Part shown: positions 1 through 7,984 of the stretch, piece by piece | Position numbering within the stretch: position 1 is the stretch's first letter | Layout of the letters: the number at the start of each line of letters is the position of its first letter | Source of the DNA: a virus | Direction: 5' to 3' (one strand) | Length of the DNA stretch: 31,615 bases | Virus record (IMG/VR): IMGVR_UViG_3300031999_006522 | Coordinates: 1 to 31,615 of that record | The notes under the pieces: generated by a model | The model's database searches: none | What the model was told of the DNA's origin: nothing | What the model saw: only the letters and a program-made list of their open reading frames with translations | Translations under genes and position numbers: made by a program

Positions 1-579
1 GGCTTTGCCGTCCTTCACATCGCGTTTGCGGGTCGAGACCTGCCAGTTCGAGCCGAACTTGATGCCGTAGGGCGGGTCCAGGTAGATCATCTGGACCTGC
101 CCCTTGAGACCCTCCTTCTCGGCGAGGCTGGTCATCACGAGAAGCGAGTCGCCCAGGATGAGGCGGTTCGCCCAGTTGCCCTCGTGGTGGTAGAAGTCCA
201 CGCGGTCGGAGAACTCCTCGGGCAGGCCGTTAAAGTCAGAAAAGAGGTCCAGTCCAAGTTGCTCGGGCTTGGGCGGCCGCGCGGCCTCGACGCTCTGTCG
301 AAAGTCCTCGATGATGGCCTGGGGATGGATCTTCTCCTGGATATAGACCGGCACCGCCGGGACTTCCAGCGGCCGCGCATCCTCCTCGTCCTTGCCTTTC
401 CACACGAGTTGCGGGTCGAGGTCCGGGTCGCGCGGATAGAGCACGGTCTTTGGCACTTGCTCATCCTCGCGCACAAAGTCCCGCAACTCCTCGGTGGGGA
501 TATTCTTCCGCTTGTCCTTGTGCCGGACGGCTTCGATCTTACCAGAGGTAGACCGGCCACGTACTCTCTTCCTTGTCAT
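1..579 (-). CDS. mod: Type III R-M methyltransferase subunit (Mod), N-terminal part, cut by window edge
   Basis: This would be the modification subunit of a Type III-like restriction-modification system: an adenine methyltransferase that marks host DNA and supplies sequence recognition to Res. The reading frame is open from the ATG at 579 to the window edge (193 residues). It shows a basic N-terminus, a middle segment rich in Pro and acidic residues, and the catalytic motif IV as IYLDPPYGIKFGSNW near residue 175, which is typical of Mod proteins. The S-adenosylmethionine-binding motif and the target-recognition domain would lie beyond the window. The start is supported by an AGAGG sequence about 8 nt upstream. 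It lies 19 nt downstream of the AIPR gene and is the last visible gene of the res-AIPR-mod operon. The family call is firm; the recognised site is unknown. Confidence 0.88.
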   Translation of the reverse strand, partial: MTRKRVRGRSTSGKIEAVRHKDKRKNIPTEELRDFVREDEQVPKTVLYPRDPDLDPQLVWKGKDEEDARPLEVPAVPVYIQEKIHPQAIIEDFRQSVEAARPPKPEQLGLDLFSDFNGLPEEFSDRVDFYHHEGNWANRLILGDSLLVMTSLAEKEGLKGQVQMIYLDPPYGIKFGSNWQVSTRKRDVKDGKA

Positions 580-598
580 GCACACACCTCTCACAAGA

Positions 599-2377
599 CT
601 AGGCTTCAAACCCCTCAATCCCAGCCAGGACTTTGCTCATGGCCTTCTCAAGGGCTCGCCTGCCCCGAGTCGTCGAGTCCCAGAACTTGCCAAACTTCCT
701 GTGGTGCCCTGCCTGCTTAAAGAAGACCGACACATCGATGCCCGAGGCCCCTCGTGCACCGGTCCGCCGGTAGTACCGCAGCATCACCTCGAATGCGGCC
801 TCGATAGCATCGGCGAGGGGCTCAAAGACTTCGGGCTTGTTCTGCTCCCATTGGACTCGGAATGATCTGGCGTTCCTATTTGACCTGACCATAGGGCCCA
901 GGTGGCTCCAGACGAAGTGCAGGACGTGCCATCGTGCAAACTTGCGCTCCCGGTCGCCTTGCACGGCATAAGCCACTTCCCGCTTGAGACAGTACCGGGG
1001 CAGATGGTAGTTCGGATCGCAGTTGGGGAACACCTTAGTGTACATGTCTTCCTCAAAGAGCCTCTCCGTGCCCTTCATGATAACGGCCGGGTCGAGTTCG
1101 CAGGCCCCCACCGCCTGCGCGATCTCCTGCTTCTTCACGGGAATGTAGTGCTTCCCCGGAGCACTTCGTTTCGCCTCTTTCTTGCTTTGGCGCTTGCGGA
1201 TGTAAAGATATCCGAGTTTGCGGAGAGCCCGTTCCAGTTCGATCTGGATGCGGTCATTGGCCATGAGGTCGGAGGCGGTGATCGGATTCTGCCAATTCGT
1301 GCCAGAGACAATTTGGGAAACGAGCAACTCAAAGCCGTCGCTATCATGGCCGACTTCTCTGGGCACACGAATGACTTTTACGAGGACGCTTGCTCTTTGG
1401 GCCTCGGCCGGATGTTCTGCGAGCACGCGAGTCGTCTGCTGGCCGTTGATAATCTGAGGATTGCTGACTTGTAAGATATCTCTGCCTTGGCGACTACGCT
1501 TCACAGCATCGTCACAGATGATCGTGATCCCGTTGTTGTAGTAGAAGAACCTCTCGGGTTCGGACGAGAGCGTGGACACCATGCTCCGGTTTACGTCTTT
1601 CTTCTTGCCTGGCCCAAGGTAGCCGCGGATATTGCGGGCAAAGATCCGAGTTCCGGCAGACTCATAGAGTGAAGCAACCGCCCCACCTCTCATTGGGAAC
1701 ACCCATGACTCGATGTGGGCGTATTCGTCGTAACGTTGTGCGATGCTATTGACGGTGACATTCGGCCCCTTCTCCATCTCCAAATCGAGGCTTGGAATCG
1801 GCGGCGCAACCCCATCGAGATAGTCGCGAAAGAGCAACATGGCGCGATGACCATCGAAGAACTCAACCTTGGCATCGCCATCGGCACTTCTGACTACGTT
1901 CTCCGCATCCTTGCGGATGGAGGAACTTATCTTGCCAAGCGTAGCGAAGTAGAGAATGACACGGTACTTCTTGCCAACGACTCGTTTACGGGCTTCCTCG
2001 AAACGCTCGGCCGAGTACGATTCCATTGTGGTAACGTACTCCCGGAATTCGCCGTTGCTGGGGCAACAAAGTTGGGCTGCAACCTGTGCGAAACTGATCA
2101 CGTCATCGCGTTTTTCGGCCTTCTCCATCAATGCCTTGCGATACTTGGCCTGCACGATAAACACCGCCCGTGCTGCGTCATCGATTAGCAGCCCATCGAT
2201 ACCTTTATCTCGGGAGCCGCCCGCAACAGCCTCGGCGGCCCGCTCCTCGCTGTCCGTAATATAGGCGCGGAAGAACCACAGCACAAATCGGTCATCCGGC
2301 GCAAGCCTGGAGAATCTGGTTGCGATGTCCTCAATTGTGGCGTTGAGGTTCCGAATAGTCAGTTTATCTTGGTTCAT
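599..2377 (-). CDS. AIPR (abortive infection phage resistance) family protein
   Basis: A 592-residue protein of the AIPR family, known from abortive-infection loci. Residues about 285-370 carry the family signature: an ARNIRGYLG block, then EPERFFYYNNGITI, then NPQIINGQQTTR. The N-terminus looks like a restriction-endonuclease fold: GIDG around residue 61 followed by IVQAKY around 74-79, consistent with a D-x(n)-Q/E-x-K nuclease core. I chose the ATG at 2377 because GGGAGAG lies just upstream and because this ATG overlaps the res stop codon by ATGA, which implies coupled translation. A 30-residue longer form is possible but lacks that support. It is sandwiched between res and mod, so I infer a role as an accessory or effector nuclease of that R-M system; this is not established by sequence. 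Confidence 0.88.
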   Translation of the reverse strand: MNQDKLTIRNLNATIEDIATRFSRLAPDDRFVLWFFRAYITDSEERAAEAVAGGSRDKGIDGLLIDDAARAVFIVQAKYRKALMEKAEKRDDVISFAQVAAQLCCPSNGEFREYVTTMESYSAERFEEARKRVVGKKYRVILYFATLGKISSSIRKDAENVVRSADGDAKVEFFDGHRAMLLFRDYLDGVAPPIPSLDLEMEKGPNVTVNSIAQRYDEYAHIESWVFPMRGGAVASLYESAGTRIFARNIRGYLGPGKKKDVNRSMVSTLSSEPERFFYYNNGITIICDDAVKRSRQGRDILQVSNPQIINGQQTTRVLAEHPAEAQRASVLVKVIRVPREVGHDSDGFELLVSQIVSGTNWQNPITASDLMANDRIQIELERALRKLGYLYIRKRQSKKEAKRSAPGKHYIPVKKQEIAQAVGACELDPAVIMKGTERLFEEDMYTKVFPNCDPNYHLPRYCLKREVAYAVQGDRERKFARWHVLHFVWSHLGPMVRSNRNARSFRVQWEQNKPEVFEPLADAIEAAFEVMLRYYRRTGARGASGIDVSVFFKQAGHHRKFGKFWDSTTRGRRALEKAMSKVLAGIEGFEA

Positions 2378-5300
2378 TGGTCTCTCCCGTGCGATTGCTT
2401 CCGAGAGTGATAACTTCGAATAGCGTTTTTCGCATCCCACGGATCGGCGATCTCGATGAACGCCCACCGGCCCCAGGTGCCGGCGTTGTTAACGGCGGGA
2501 ATCCAGAGGTTGCGGGCGGTGGCGACCTTGGCCTCTTTGTCCTTGTCGCGCTCGCCGGTGACCTCGACGAGGAGGTTCAAGGGGTCCTCCCGGCCGCGGC
2601 CGTCGTCCAGGCGCACGATGAAGTCCGGCATGTAGTGCCGCTGGTCGCCGTTCAGGGTATAGGGGATGAGGAAGCCGAGGTTGTGGTTCTTGACGTAGGC
2701 GATTACCTCGTCCATTTCCTCAAGCGCCTGGGCCATCTTCTGTTCCCACGACTCCGTGTCGGCGACGACGTGGGAGACGTGACACTTGTCAGGGGCGGTC
2801 TTCCAGGTCGGGCGGGTGGTGTCGAAGTCCACGTAGCGGGTGCTCCCGACCGTGTCGTAGGGCTTCGGGATGGGGAGGAGCCGCTTGGCGCCCGAATCGG
2901 CTGCGACGATGGCGCGGTAGATGCGGTCGCAGGCGTCGTGGGCATTCTCTGCCAGGAGCAGGAGTTGCGGGAAGGTGTTGTCCTTGAGTGTCAAGCACTC
3001 GCGCATCCACTGCCGCACGATGGTCAGAAGGTCGGGGAAGAGCCACGGCTTGGGGTTCTGCTGGTCATCGCGGAAGTAGTGGTCGTGGATTTCGCGGGCG
3101 ATGAGAAAGGCGACCTCCTGCTCGCGTCGGGCCTTCAGGTCATCGAGCGTGTGGATGACCGATTCGCCCACGATTGGAGCGTTCTCAACCTTTGTGGGCA
3201 CGTGCTGGGTCGTGAGGGCGAGGCGGGAGTCGTCGGTGAACTTCGCGGCCAGGCGCTCGGCGGGCAGGTCGTAGCGGTAGCCGTCGATGCGGGGGAAGGT
3301 GATCTCGCAGGCGATACGGTCTTCCAATGCTCGGACGCGCGTCGGGATGGGGCCGGGTTTCGGGTCGGTGGTCGAGCCGGAGCACGGAATGAAGGAGAAC
3401 GGCACGCCATAGACCTCGGCGTACTGGACGGGGAAGCCGTCGAACTCGGCCGTCTCGCCGTCCGGCGTGGTGAACGTCTGGCGGCTCGGGCTGTAGCCCA
3501 TGCGGCGGAGGCCGCGGCCGACGACCTGCTCGCACAAGAGTTGCGTGCCGAACGCCCGGATGCCGAGGATGTGGGTGACGGTATTGGCGTCCCAGCCCTC
3601 GGTGAGCATCGAGACGGAGACGACGCAGCGGATGTGCTCGCCGAGCCGGTCGCGCTTGCCGACGGTGTTCATGACTTCGCGGAGGAGGTCTTCATCGGTG
3701 AGTTTCTCAACGTCGCGGTCGGGGAACCGCTGGCGGTACTCGGCTTTGAACTCCTCGATCTCCGTCGCGGCCGCTTTCTTGAACTCGTCGCTCATGGCCT
3801 CGCCGGATTCGAGTTGTTCGGAGTCCACCAGGATCGTGTTCGGCCGCAGAAGGAACCGCCCGCCATCGACGTTGCCGAACAGGGGGAGTTTGCCGGGGAC
3901 GGCCACGACGGTGCCGTCCGGCAGCGTCTTCTCCCAGCCGGCGATGTAGTCGAAGACGAGTTTCGAGACGTTCGTGTTATTGCAGACGACGATGAAGACG
4001 GGCGGCGTCAGGCCGTTGGCCCGGGCCTCCTCGTTCTTCTCCCACCGCTCGAAGTACTTGGCGTAGTTCGCGTAGAGGCTCTGGAGGGCGCCTTCGAGGA
4101 CGGCGGGCAGGTTCGGTTCGCCCGTGACAGCCTGGGTGCGGCGACCCTTCTTCGGCAGGTCCTCGCGGATGCGGAGCCAGATGTTGCGGTAGGTTGGCTG
4201 GTCGCCCTGCATGGCGTCGTCGGCCACGGGGACGCGCGGCACCTTGACGATTCCGCTCTCGATGGCGTCGATGAGCGAAAAGTCTGAGACGACCCAGGGG
4301 AAGAGGGTGCCCTCAGGGTAGCCGGACCCGCGCAGGAAGAACGGCGTGGCCGAGAGGTCATAGACGGCCTTGATGCCGAGTTTGCGTTGGACGGCCTCCA
4401 GGCCGCTGATCCAGACGCGGGCTTTCTCATTCGCGGCCTCGGCCTCTTTGCGCTCGTCGCCGGTGAGTTTCTCTTCCTCGCCCCCGGCACGGCGGCGGTA
4501 ACAGTGGTGGGCCTCGTCGTTGATGACGATAACGTTCTTCTTCGAGCCGAGGCCGCGGCACACGCGGCGAACCATCTCGCCTTCGGACTCGGTGAAGGCC
4601 GACGGCTTGCCATTCGCCTTGCGGTCGGTACCCGTGAGAATGTCCTTGGTGAGTTTGCCGGCCTTGACCTTCTCGCGCGGCTTCAAGGCGTGGAAGTTCG
4701 TGATGACGACCTTGGCCTTCTGCATCTGGTCCATGAGGTCGGGCGGCACGATCTCCATCGCCCGGTAGTAGTTGCCGGGGTCGCTCGGCAGGAGGACCCG
4801 CAGGCGGTCGCGGATAGTGATGCCCGGCGTGACCACGAGGAAGGAATCCGTGAATCGCGCGTCCTGAGGGTTAGCGATCTTATTGAGCGTCTGCCAGGCG
4901 ATGAGCATGGCCATGACGACGGTCTTGCCGCTGCCGGTGGCCATTTTGCTGGCGATGCGAAGGAGGCCGGGGTTGGCGTCCTCGTTGGCGCGCCGAAGGT
5001 CGTTGTGAATCCAGTCGTCCCCATAGCGGCGACCGGCGACCTCGGCCAGGTAGATGAGCGTCTCCAGGGCCTCAATCTGGCAGAAGAAGAGGCGACGGCC
5101 GCGCTCGGGGCTGCACCAGTATTCGAGGAGGCGCGCCGTCATGCGGGTTACGTCAGCCGTGTAGCGGCCTTCGCGCCAGACCTTTATCTGGCGCCGGATG
5201 GCGTTGACGGTTTTGTTTTCCTCGATGCGGTCCCGCGTCCATTCAGTCTCGAAGGCGAGTTGCTTCGTCTTGCCCTTCTTCCTGGGCTGGGCGACGGGGA

Positions 5301-5433
5301 TGAAGTAGCAGGACACGCGACGCTCGGGGACGATGTCGTTGGTGATGCCCTCGTCGTCGAAGCGAAAGTGCCGCTTCGGCTCCTCGAAGGGAGAGTTGAT
5401 GACCGGGTTTTCGATGACGACTTGGGCTGGCAT
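2374..5433 (-). CDS. res: Type III-like restriction enzyme Res subunit (SF2 helicase plus nuclease)
   Basis: A 1019-residue ATP-dependent restriction subunit. Helicase motifs appear in order: Walker A ATGSGKT (165-171), DEAH (306-309), SAT (361-363), and the motif V/VI region TEGWDANTVTHILG and QVVGRGLRR. The C-terminus carries a nuclease-like domain with PDF (936-938) and VEVTGE (956-961), then an LWIPAVN...GRWAF segment typical of this Res group, which I recall as BPTD_3080-like. The canonical Lys of D...ExK is Thr here (EVT). I chose the ATG at 5433 (MPAQVV...) because GGGGGG lies about 7 nt upstream and because residues upstream of it are low-quality. Its stop overlaps the AIPR start. It is first in the operon, the reverse of the common mod-res order. 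Confidence 0.9.
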   Translation of the reverse strand: MPAQVVIENPVINSPFEEPKRHFRFDDEGITNDIVPERRVSCYFIPVAQPRKKGKTKQLAFETEWTRDRIEENKTVNAIRRQIKVWREGRYTADVTRMTARLLEYWCSPERGRRLFFCQIEALETLIYLAEVAGRRYGDDWIHNDLRRANEDANPGLLRIASKMATGSGKTVVMAMLIAWQTLNKIANPQDARFTDSFLVVTPGITIRDRLRVLLPSDPGNYYRAMEIVPPDLMDQMQKAKVVITNFHALKPREKVKAGKLTKDILTGTDRKANGKPSAFTESEGEMVRRVCRGLGSKKNVIVINDEAHHCYRRRAGGEEEKLTGDERKEAEAANEKARVWISGLEAVQRKLGIKAVYDLSATPFFLRGSGYPEGTLFPWVVSDFSLIDAIESGIVKVPRVPVADDAMQGDQPTYRNIWLRIREDLPKKGRRTQAVTGEPNLPAVLEGALQSLYANYAKYFERWEKNEEARANGLTPPVFIVVCNNTNVSKLVFDYIAGWEKTLPDGTVVAVPGKLPLFGNVDGGRFLLRPNTILVDSEQLESGEAMSDEFKKAAATEIEEFKAEYRQRFPDRDVEKLTDEDLLREVMNTVGKRDRLGEHIRCVVSVSMLTEGWDANTVTHILGIRAFGTQLLCEQVVGRGLRRMGYSPSRQTFTTPDGETAEFDGFPVQYAEVYGVPFSFIPCSGSTTDPKPGPIPTRVRALEDRIACEITFPRIDGYRYDLPAERLAAKFTDDSRLALTTQHVPTKVENAPIVGESVIHTLDDLKARREQEVAFLIAREIHDHYFRDDQQNPKPWLFPDLLTIVRQWMRECLTLKDNTFPQLLLLAENAHDACDRIYRAIVAADSGAKRLLPIPKPYDTVGSTRYVDFDTTRPTWKTAPDKCHVSHVVADTESWEQKMAQALEEMDEVIAYVKNHNLGFLIPYTLNGDQRHYMPDFIVRLDDGRGREDPLNLLVEVTGERDKDKEAKVATARNLWIPAVNNAGTWGRWAFIEIADPWDAKNAIRSYHSRKQSHGRDQ

Positions 5434-5525
5434 CCATCGCCCCCCGTAAAGGCACCGCAGCACACAACAATACCATGCGGCTCGCCGCTTGGCTAGACTG
5501 AACCGCATGGCAACCGCGGTGGTGC

Positions 5526-5553
5526 AGTATACAGAAGGGTGCCGACAAATCAA
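5526..5553 (-). promoter_or_regulatory. sigma70-like promoter of the res-AIPR-mod operon
   Basis: On the minus strand, TTGATT (-35, 4/6 match, 5548-5553) is followed after 16 nt by TATACT (-10, 5/6 match, 5526-5531). It lies about 93 nt upstream of the res ATG, in the only intergenic stretch between the phage tail genes and the R-M operon. This suggests the defence operon is transcribed independently of phage late genes. It is a consensus match only. Confidence 0.55.
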
Positions 5554-5624
5554 TGAGGCCAAGGCTTCTGATGCCACAGGGCAGTCCGGGCACTGGTGTG
5601 GGCGGTGGGGGGAACCACGGAAAG

Positions 5625-5735
5625 TCATCGCTGGCCGACGGCCATGCGGACGTGGTGGGCGCGGCCAGCGGAGGCAATCGTGAAGTCGGCGGTGCGGAAT
5701 CTGGTCGCCAGGTTGTCGTACTGGCGGCACTTCAC
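5625..5735 (-). CDS. possible 36-residue ORF coupled to the upstream hypothetical gene
   Basis: A short frame starting with GTG at 5735, whose start overlaps the stop of the preceding gene as GTGA. The peptide (VKCRQYDNLATRF... to AVGQR) has a normal amino-acid mix and GC-rich third positions like its neighbours. The same frame also looks protein-like upstream of the GTG (CAGPINETGEP), back to a TGA at about 5770. It may therefore be the tail of a decayed gene rather than a tiny real one. The product is unknown. Confidence 0.25.
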   Translation of the reverse strand: MKCRQYDNLATRFRTADFTIASAGRAHHVRMAVGQR

Positions 5736-6094
5736 CGGCTCGCCCGTCTCGTTGATTGGCCCCGCGCAGAATCACACCGAAACATCCCCCCGCACTTCGT
5801 CGGCTTGTCCAGCGGACCCGGATAGCAGCACGGGTCGCTGACGTTCGCGTAAACCAGCAGCCGCCCCACCAGGGCGCGCGCCCGGTCCAGGCAGGCGCAG
5901 AACCTTGGCAGCAGGTATTCCGCCTCGCCCTCAAAACCCGGAGGCAGATCGCTGTTGTGTACCCCGCAGGAGAACATGCCTTCCTTGCGGCGGGGACTGG
6001 GGTTTTTCACGGCGCGGCATAGCCGAAGATGCAAAGCCTTCCACTCCCGAAAAACCTCGCCGAGCATCCGGTTGGTCTCTTCCAGGGACTCCAT
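5732..6094 (-). CDS. hypothetical protein, last gene of the phage late operon
   Basis: A 120-residue protein that I do not recognise. It begins MESLEETNRMLGEVFREWK, is helical and charged in its first half, and has several cysteines in the second half (DPCCYPG, KCGGMFRC). It starts 23 nt after the stop of the distal tail gene and is the last minus-strand phage gene before the R-M promoter. The composition gives no clear signal peptide or membrane segment. The extended frame further upstream overlaps the tail gene and is not supported. It could be a baseplate or lysis accessory, but nothing in the sequence decides. Confidence 0.45.
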   Translation of the reverse strand: MESLEETNRMLGEVFREWKALHLRLCRAVKNPSPRRKEGMFSCGVHNSDLPPGFEGEAEYLLPRFCACLDRARALVGRLLVYANVSDPCCYPGPLDKPTKCGGMFRCDSARGQSTRRASR

Positions 6095-6117
6095 AGTTGG
6101 CTTCACTCCATTGCTGT

Positions 6118-7161
6118 TCACGGCGGGTCTATGGGATTTCCGTCCAGGTCGTACCACTGGTCCCAGTAGTCCTGTATCGCCACCAGTTCGCCCCAACGGT
6201 TCCAAGCAACGTTCAGGATGCCGCAGACCGTGTACCAGTCCGACCGGCCCCAGCACGCCGTTTGCCGGACCTCTTTGATGAGCGTCTGCCCATCCACGAT
6301 TTCGGTTTGTATCTTGCCCTCCCCGGAGCTGTCCTCCGCGAAGGTCGAAACCCCCGTATCCGGGTCGAGGTCCCCTTTGAGGCTGGTCGGGTGGGCGAAC
6401 CGCCACTCTACCGGGTCGTCCGTCGTGTCCTTCTCCAGCCACACCACGGCGCCGTCCGAACCTCCGACCGGAAGGCCCTCGGTTTCGTTGACCTCCTTCG
6501 CGTTGTCGGTGCCGGTGACGGGCGGGTCGACAGGCGTCTCGGCGTCATCCTCAAGCATCTTCCAGGAGTAGTAGCCCCCACCGCCGCTTGCCTCGCTCGT
6601 CAGGCGGGCCCAGAAGCCGCGCCGATAGGGCAGACCGAGGCGGACGACGGCCCATTTGACGCCGGTGCCGTTCTCCTTCCACAGGATCTGTGCCGAGCCG
6701 GTCGTGCCGCTCCTCAGTTGCCCGCACTCGCCGTCGGCCACGTCGGCGAATTCATGGTCCTCGTCCTGAATGTCCACGCGGACGGGCGAGATGCCTTGGA
6801 CGAGGCCCGGGACGATGGCGCCAGACTTGGCGGGCTCAAGGAGCACCACGAACCGCCCCGTGTGGTCGGCCGCAGTCGGCGTGACGCCCTTCAAGGCGAC
6901 CTGGTTCTTGAAGGATTCCTCGTTGTCGGAAGGCGTGAAGATGGGCGCGTCGATGCCGAGGATGTCAAACCGGTCCCGGTCGGCGCCCGAGGCGTTCTTG
7001 ACGGGAACGATACCGTTCGAAGCAAAGCGGCGTTTCGGGTCCTGCTGCTGATTACGCTGCCGGGCCTCAAAGTCCCGCGCCGCGTCGATGAAGGTGTTGA
7101 AGGTCCGGGCGGGAATCCGCAGCCGCTCGCCGGACCGCACTTTCTTCATCATGTCGCCCAT
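6118..7161 (-). CDS. phage distal tail/virion protein, hypothetical
   Basis: A 347-residue protein starting MGDMMKKVRSGERLRIPART. It is acidic with beta-rich stretches and aromatic-rich segments near the C-terminus (WGRSDWYTV, WNRWGELVAIQDYWDQWYDLDG). It lies two genes downstream of the tape measure, separated by 2 nt from the preceding gene. In lambda-like gene order that slot holds distal tail, baseplate hub or tip proteins. No enzymatic motif is visible. The position supports a virion role; the exact function is unknown. Confidence 0.6.
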   Translation of the reverse strand: MGDMMKKVRSGERLRIPARTFNTFIDAARDFEARQRNQQQDPKRRFASNGIVPVKNASGADRDRFDILGIDAPIFTPSDNEESFKNQVALKGVTPTAADHTGRFVVLLEPAKSGAIVPGLVQGISPVRVDIQDEDHEFADVADGECGQLRSGTTGSAQILWKENGTGVKWAVVRLGLPYRRGFWARLTSEASGGGGYYSWKMLEDDAETPVDPPVTGTDNAKEVNETEGLPVGGSDGAVVWLEKDTTDDPVEWRFAHPTSLKGDLDPDTGVSTFAEDSSGEGKIQTEIVDGQTLIKEVRQTACWGRSDWYTVCGILNVAWNRWGELVAIQDYWDQWYDLDGNPIDPP

Positions 7162-7163
7162 CG

Positions 7164-7976
7164 TCAGATTCCCAGCCCGGCGAAGTCCCCATCGGGATAG
7201 ACCTTCTCGACGTAGGCCGCGACGGGTTTTTTGACGAGAACCTTCGCGGTTGCGTCCTCGGCGTCGGCGTAGCGGACCCAGAGGTACTCCCAGCCCTTCT
7301 TCGAGGCCACGGTGATCGGGCCCACCTGGAAGTTCGTGCGGTTGGGGCTTGCGGCGAAGCGGAACGTGATCTCCCAGTCCGCATCGCCGCGCTTCGAGCC
7401 GGAGGCCCCTAGAAATAAGACCTCGCCCGCCGCGAAGCCCTTGAACGCATCATTGTTCACGGTTCCGGTCAGGGCGAAGAGCGTCGCCTTGTACGCGGGC
7501 GTGACGACCGAGTTCGCCAGGTAATGCGTCTCGCTGAACGAGTAGACGGGGACGGTGATGTCCACGCCCTCGACGCTGTCGTGCGTGACGCCGATGGCGC
7601 CCTGGAAGTCGGGTGCGCCGGCCGGGTACTTGCCGATGGTCTGAAGGCTCTGGGTGACGTGCTGCGTGCCGCCGCCCGTGTCGAAGGAGAAGACCGACTC
7701 GCCCGTCTCGGGCGGTGGACTGCCGGAGAAGCGGCCGTAGCGGACGGTGCCGTCCCAGACGCACGCGGCGTCGTCGCCGGAGTCGATGTGGACCGGCTCG
7801 ATGCGAGCCGTCTGGCGGACGAGGCCGTCGTGCGCGGCCGGGGCGGCCTCCAGGAGCGCCGTCTTGGCGGCCACGTCGTCGGCCGTCCCGCGGACCGTGT
7901 AGTGGAGGTCGGCCGACGCCTCCTGGCCGGTGGAGGACGGGCGGCTATCGGGTTTTTCGGTGACGGTGACGGCCAT
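7164..7976 (-). CDS. phage tail-associated structural protein, hypothetical
   Basis: A 270-residue protein encoded directly after the tape measure, with its ATG preceded by GAGG and a 7-nt gap to the upstream stop. The sequence is rich in Gly, Thr, Val and aromatic residues without catalytic motifs (for example VYSFSETHYLAN and ITFRFAASPNRTNF), as expected for a beta-sandwich virion component. The position after the tape measure corresponds to distal tail or baseplate proteins in siphoviruses. I cannot match it to a named family. Confidence 0.6.
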   Translation of the reverse strand: MAVTVTEKPDSRPSSTGQEASADLHYTVRGTADDVAAKTALLEAAPAAHDGLVRQTARIEPVHIDSGDDAACVWDGTVRYGRFSGSPPPETGESVFSFDTGGGTQHVTQSLQTIGKYPAGAPDFQGAIGVTHDSVEGVDITVPVYSFSETHYLANSVVTPAYKATLFALTGTVNNDAFKGFAAGEVLFLGASGSKRGDADWEITFRFAASPNRTNFQVGPITVASKKGWEYLWVRYADAEDATAKVLVKKPVAAYVEKVYPDGDFAGLGI

Positions 7977-7984
7977 GCGTTACC

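Noticed and set aside
2377-4287. 636-residue open frame on the plus strand opposite res
   Set aside because: Antisense artefact of high GC third positions: composition is Val/Gly/Asp/Arg-rich with no recognisable motif, and the opposite strand has clear helicase motifs.
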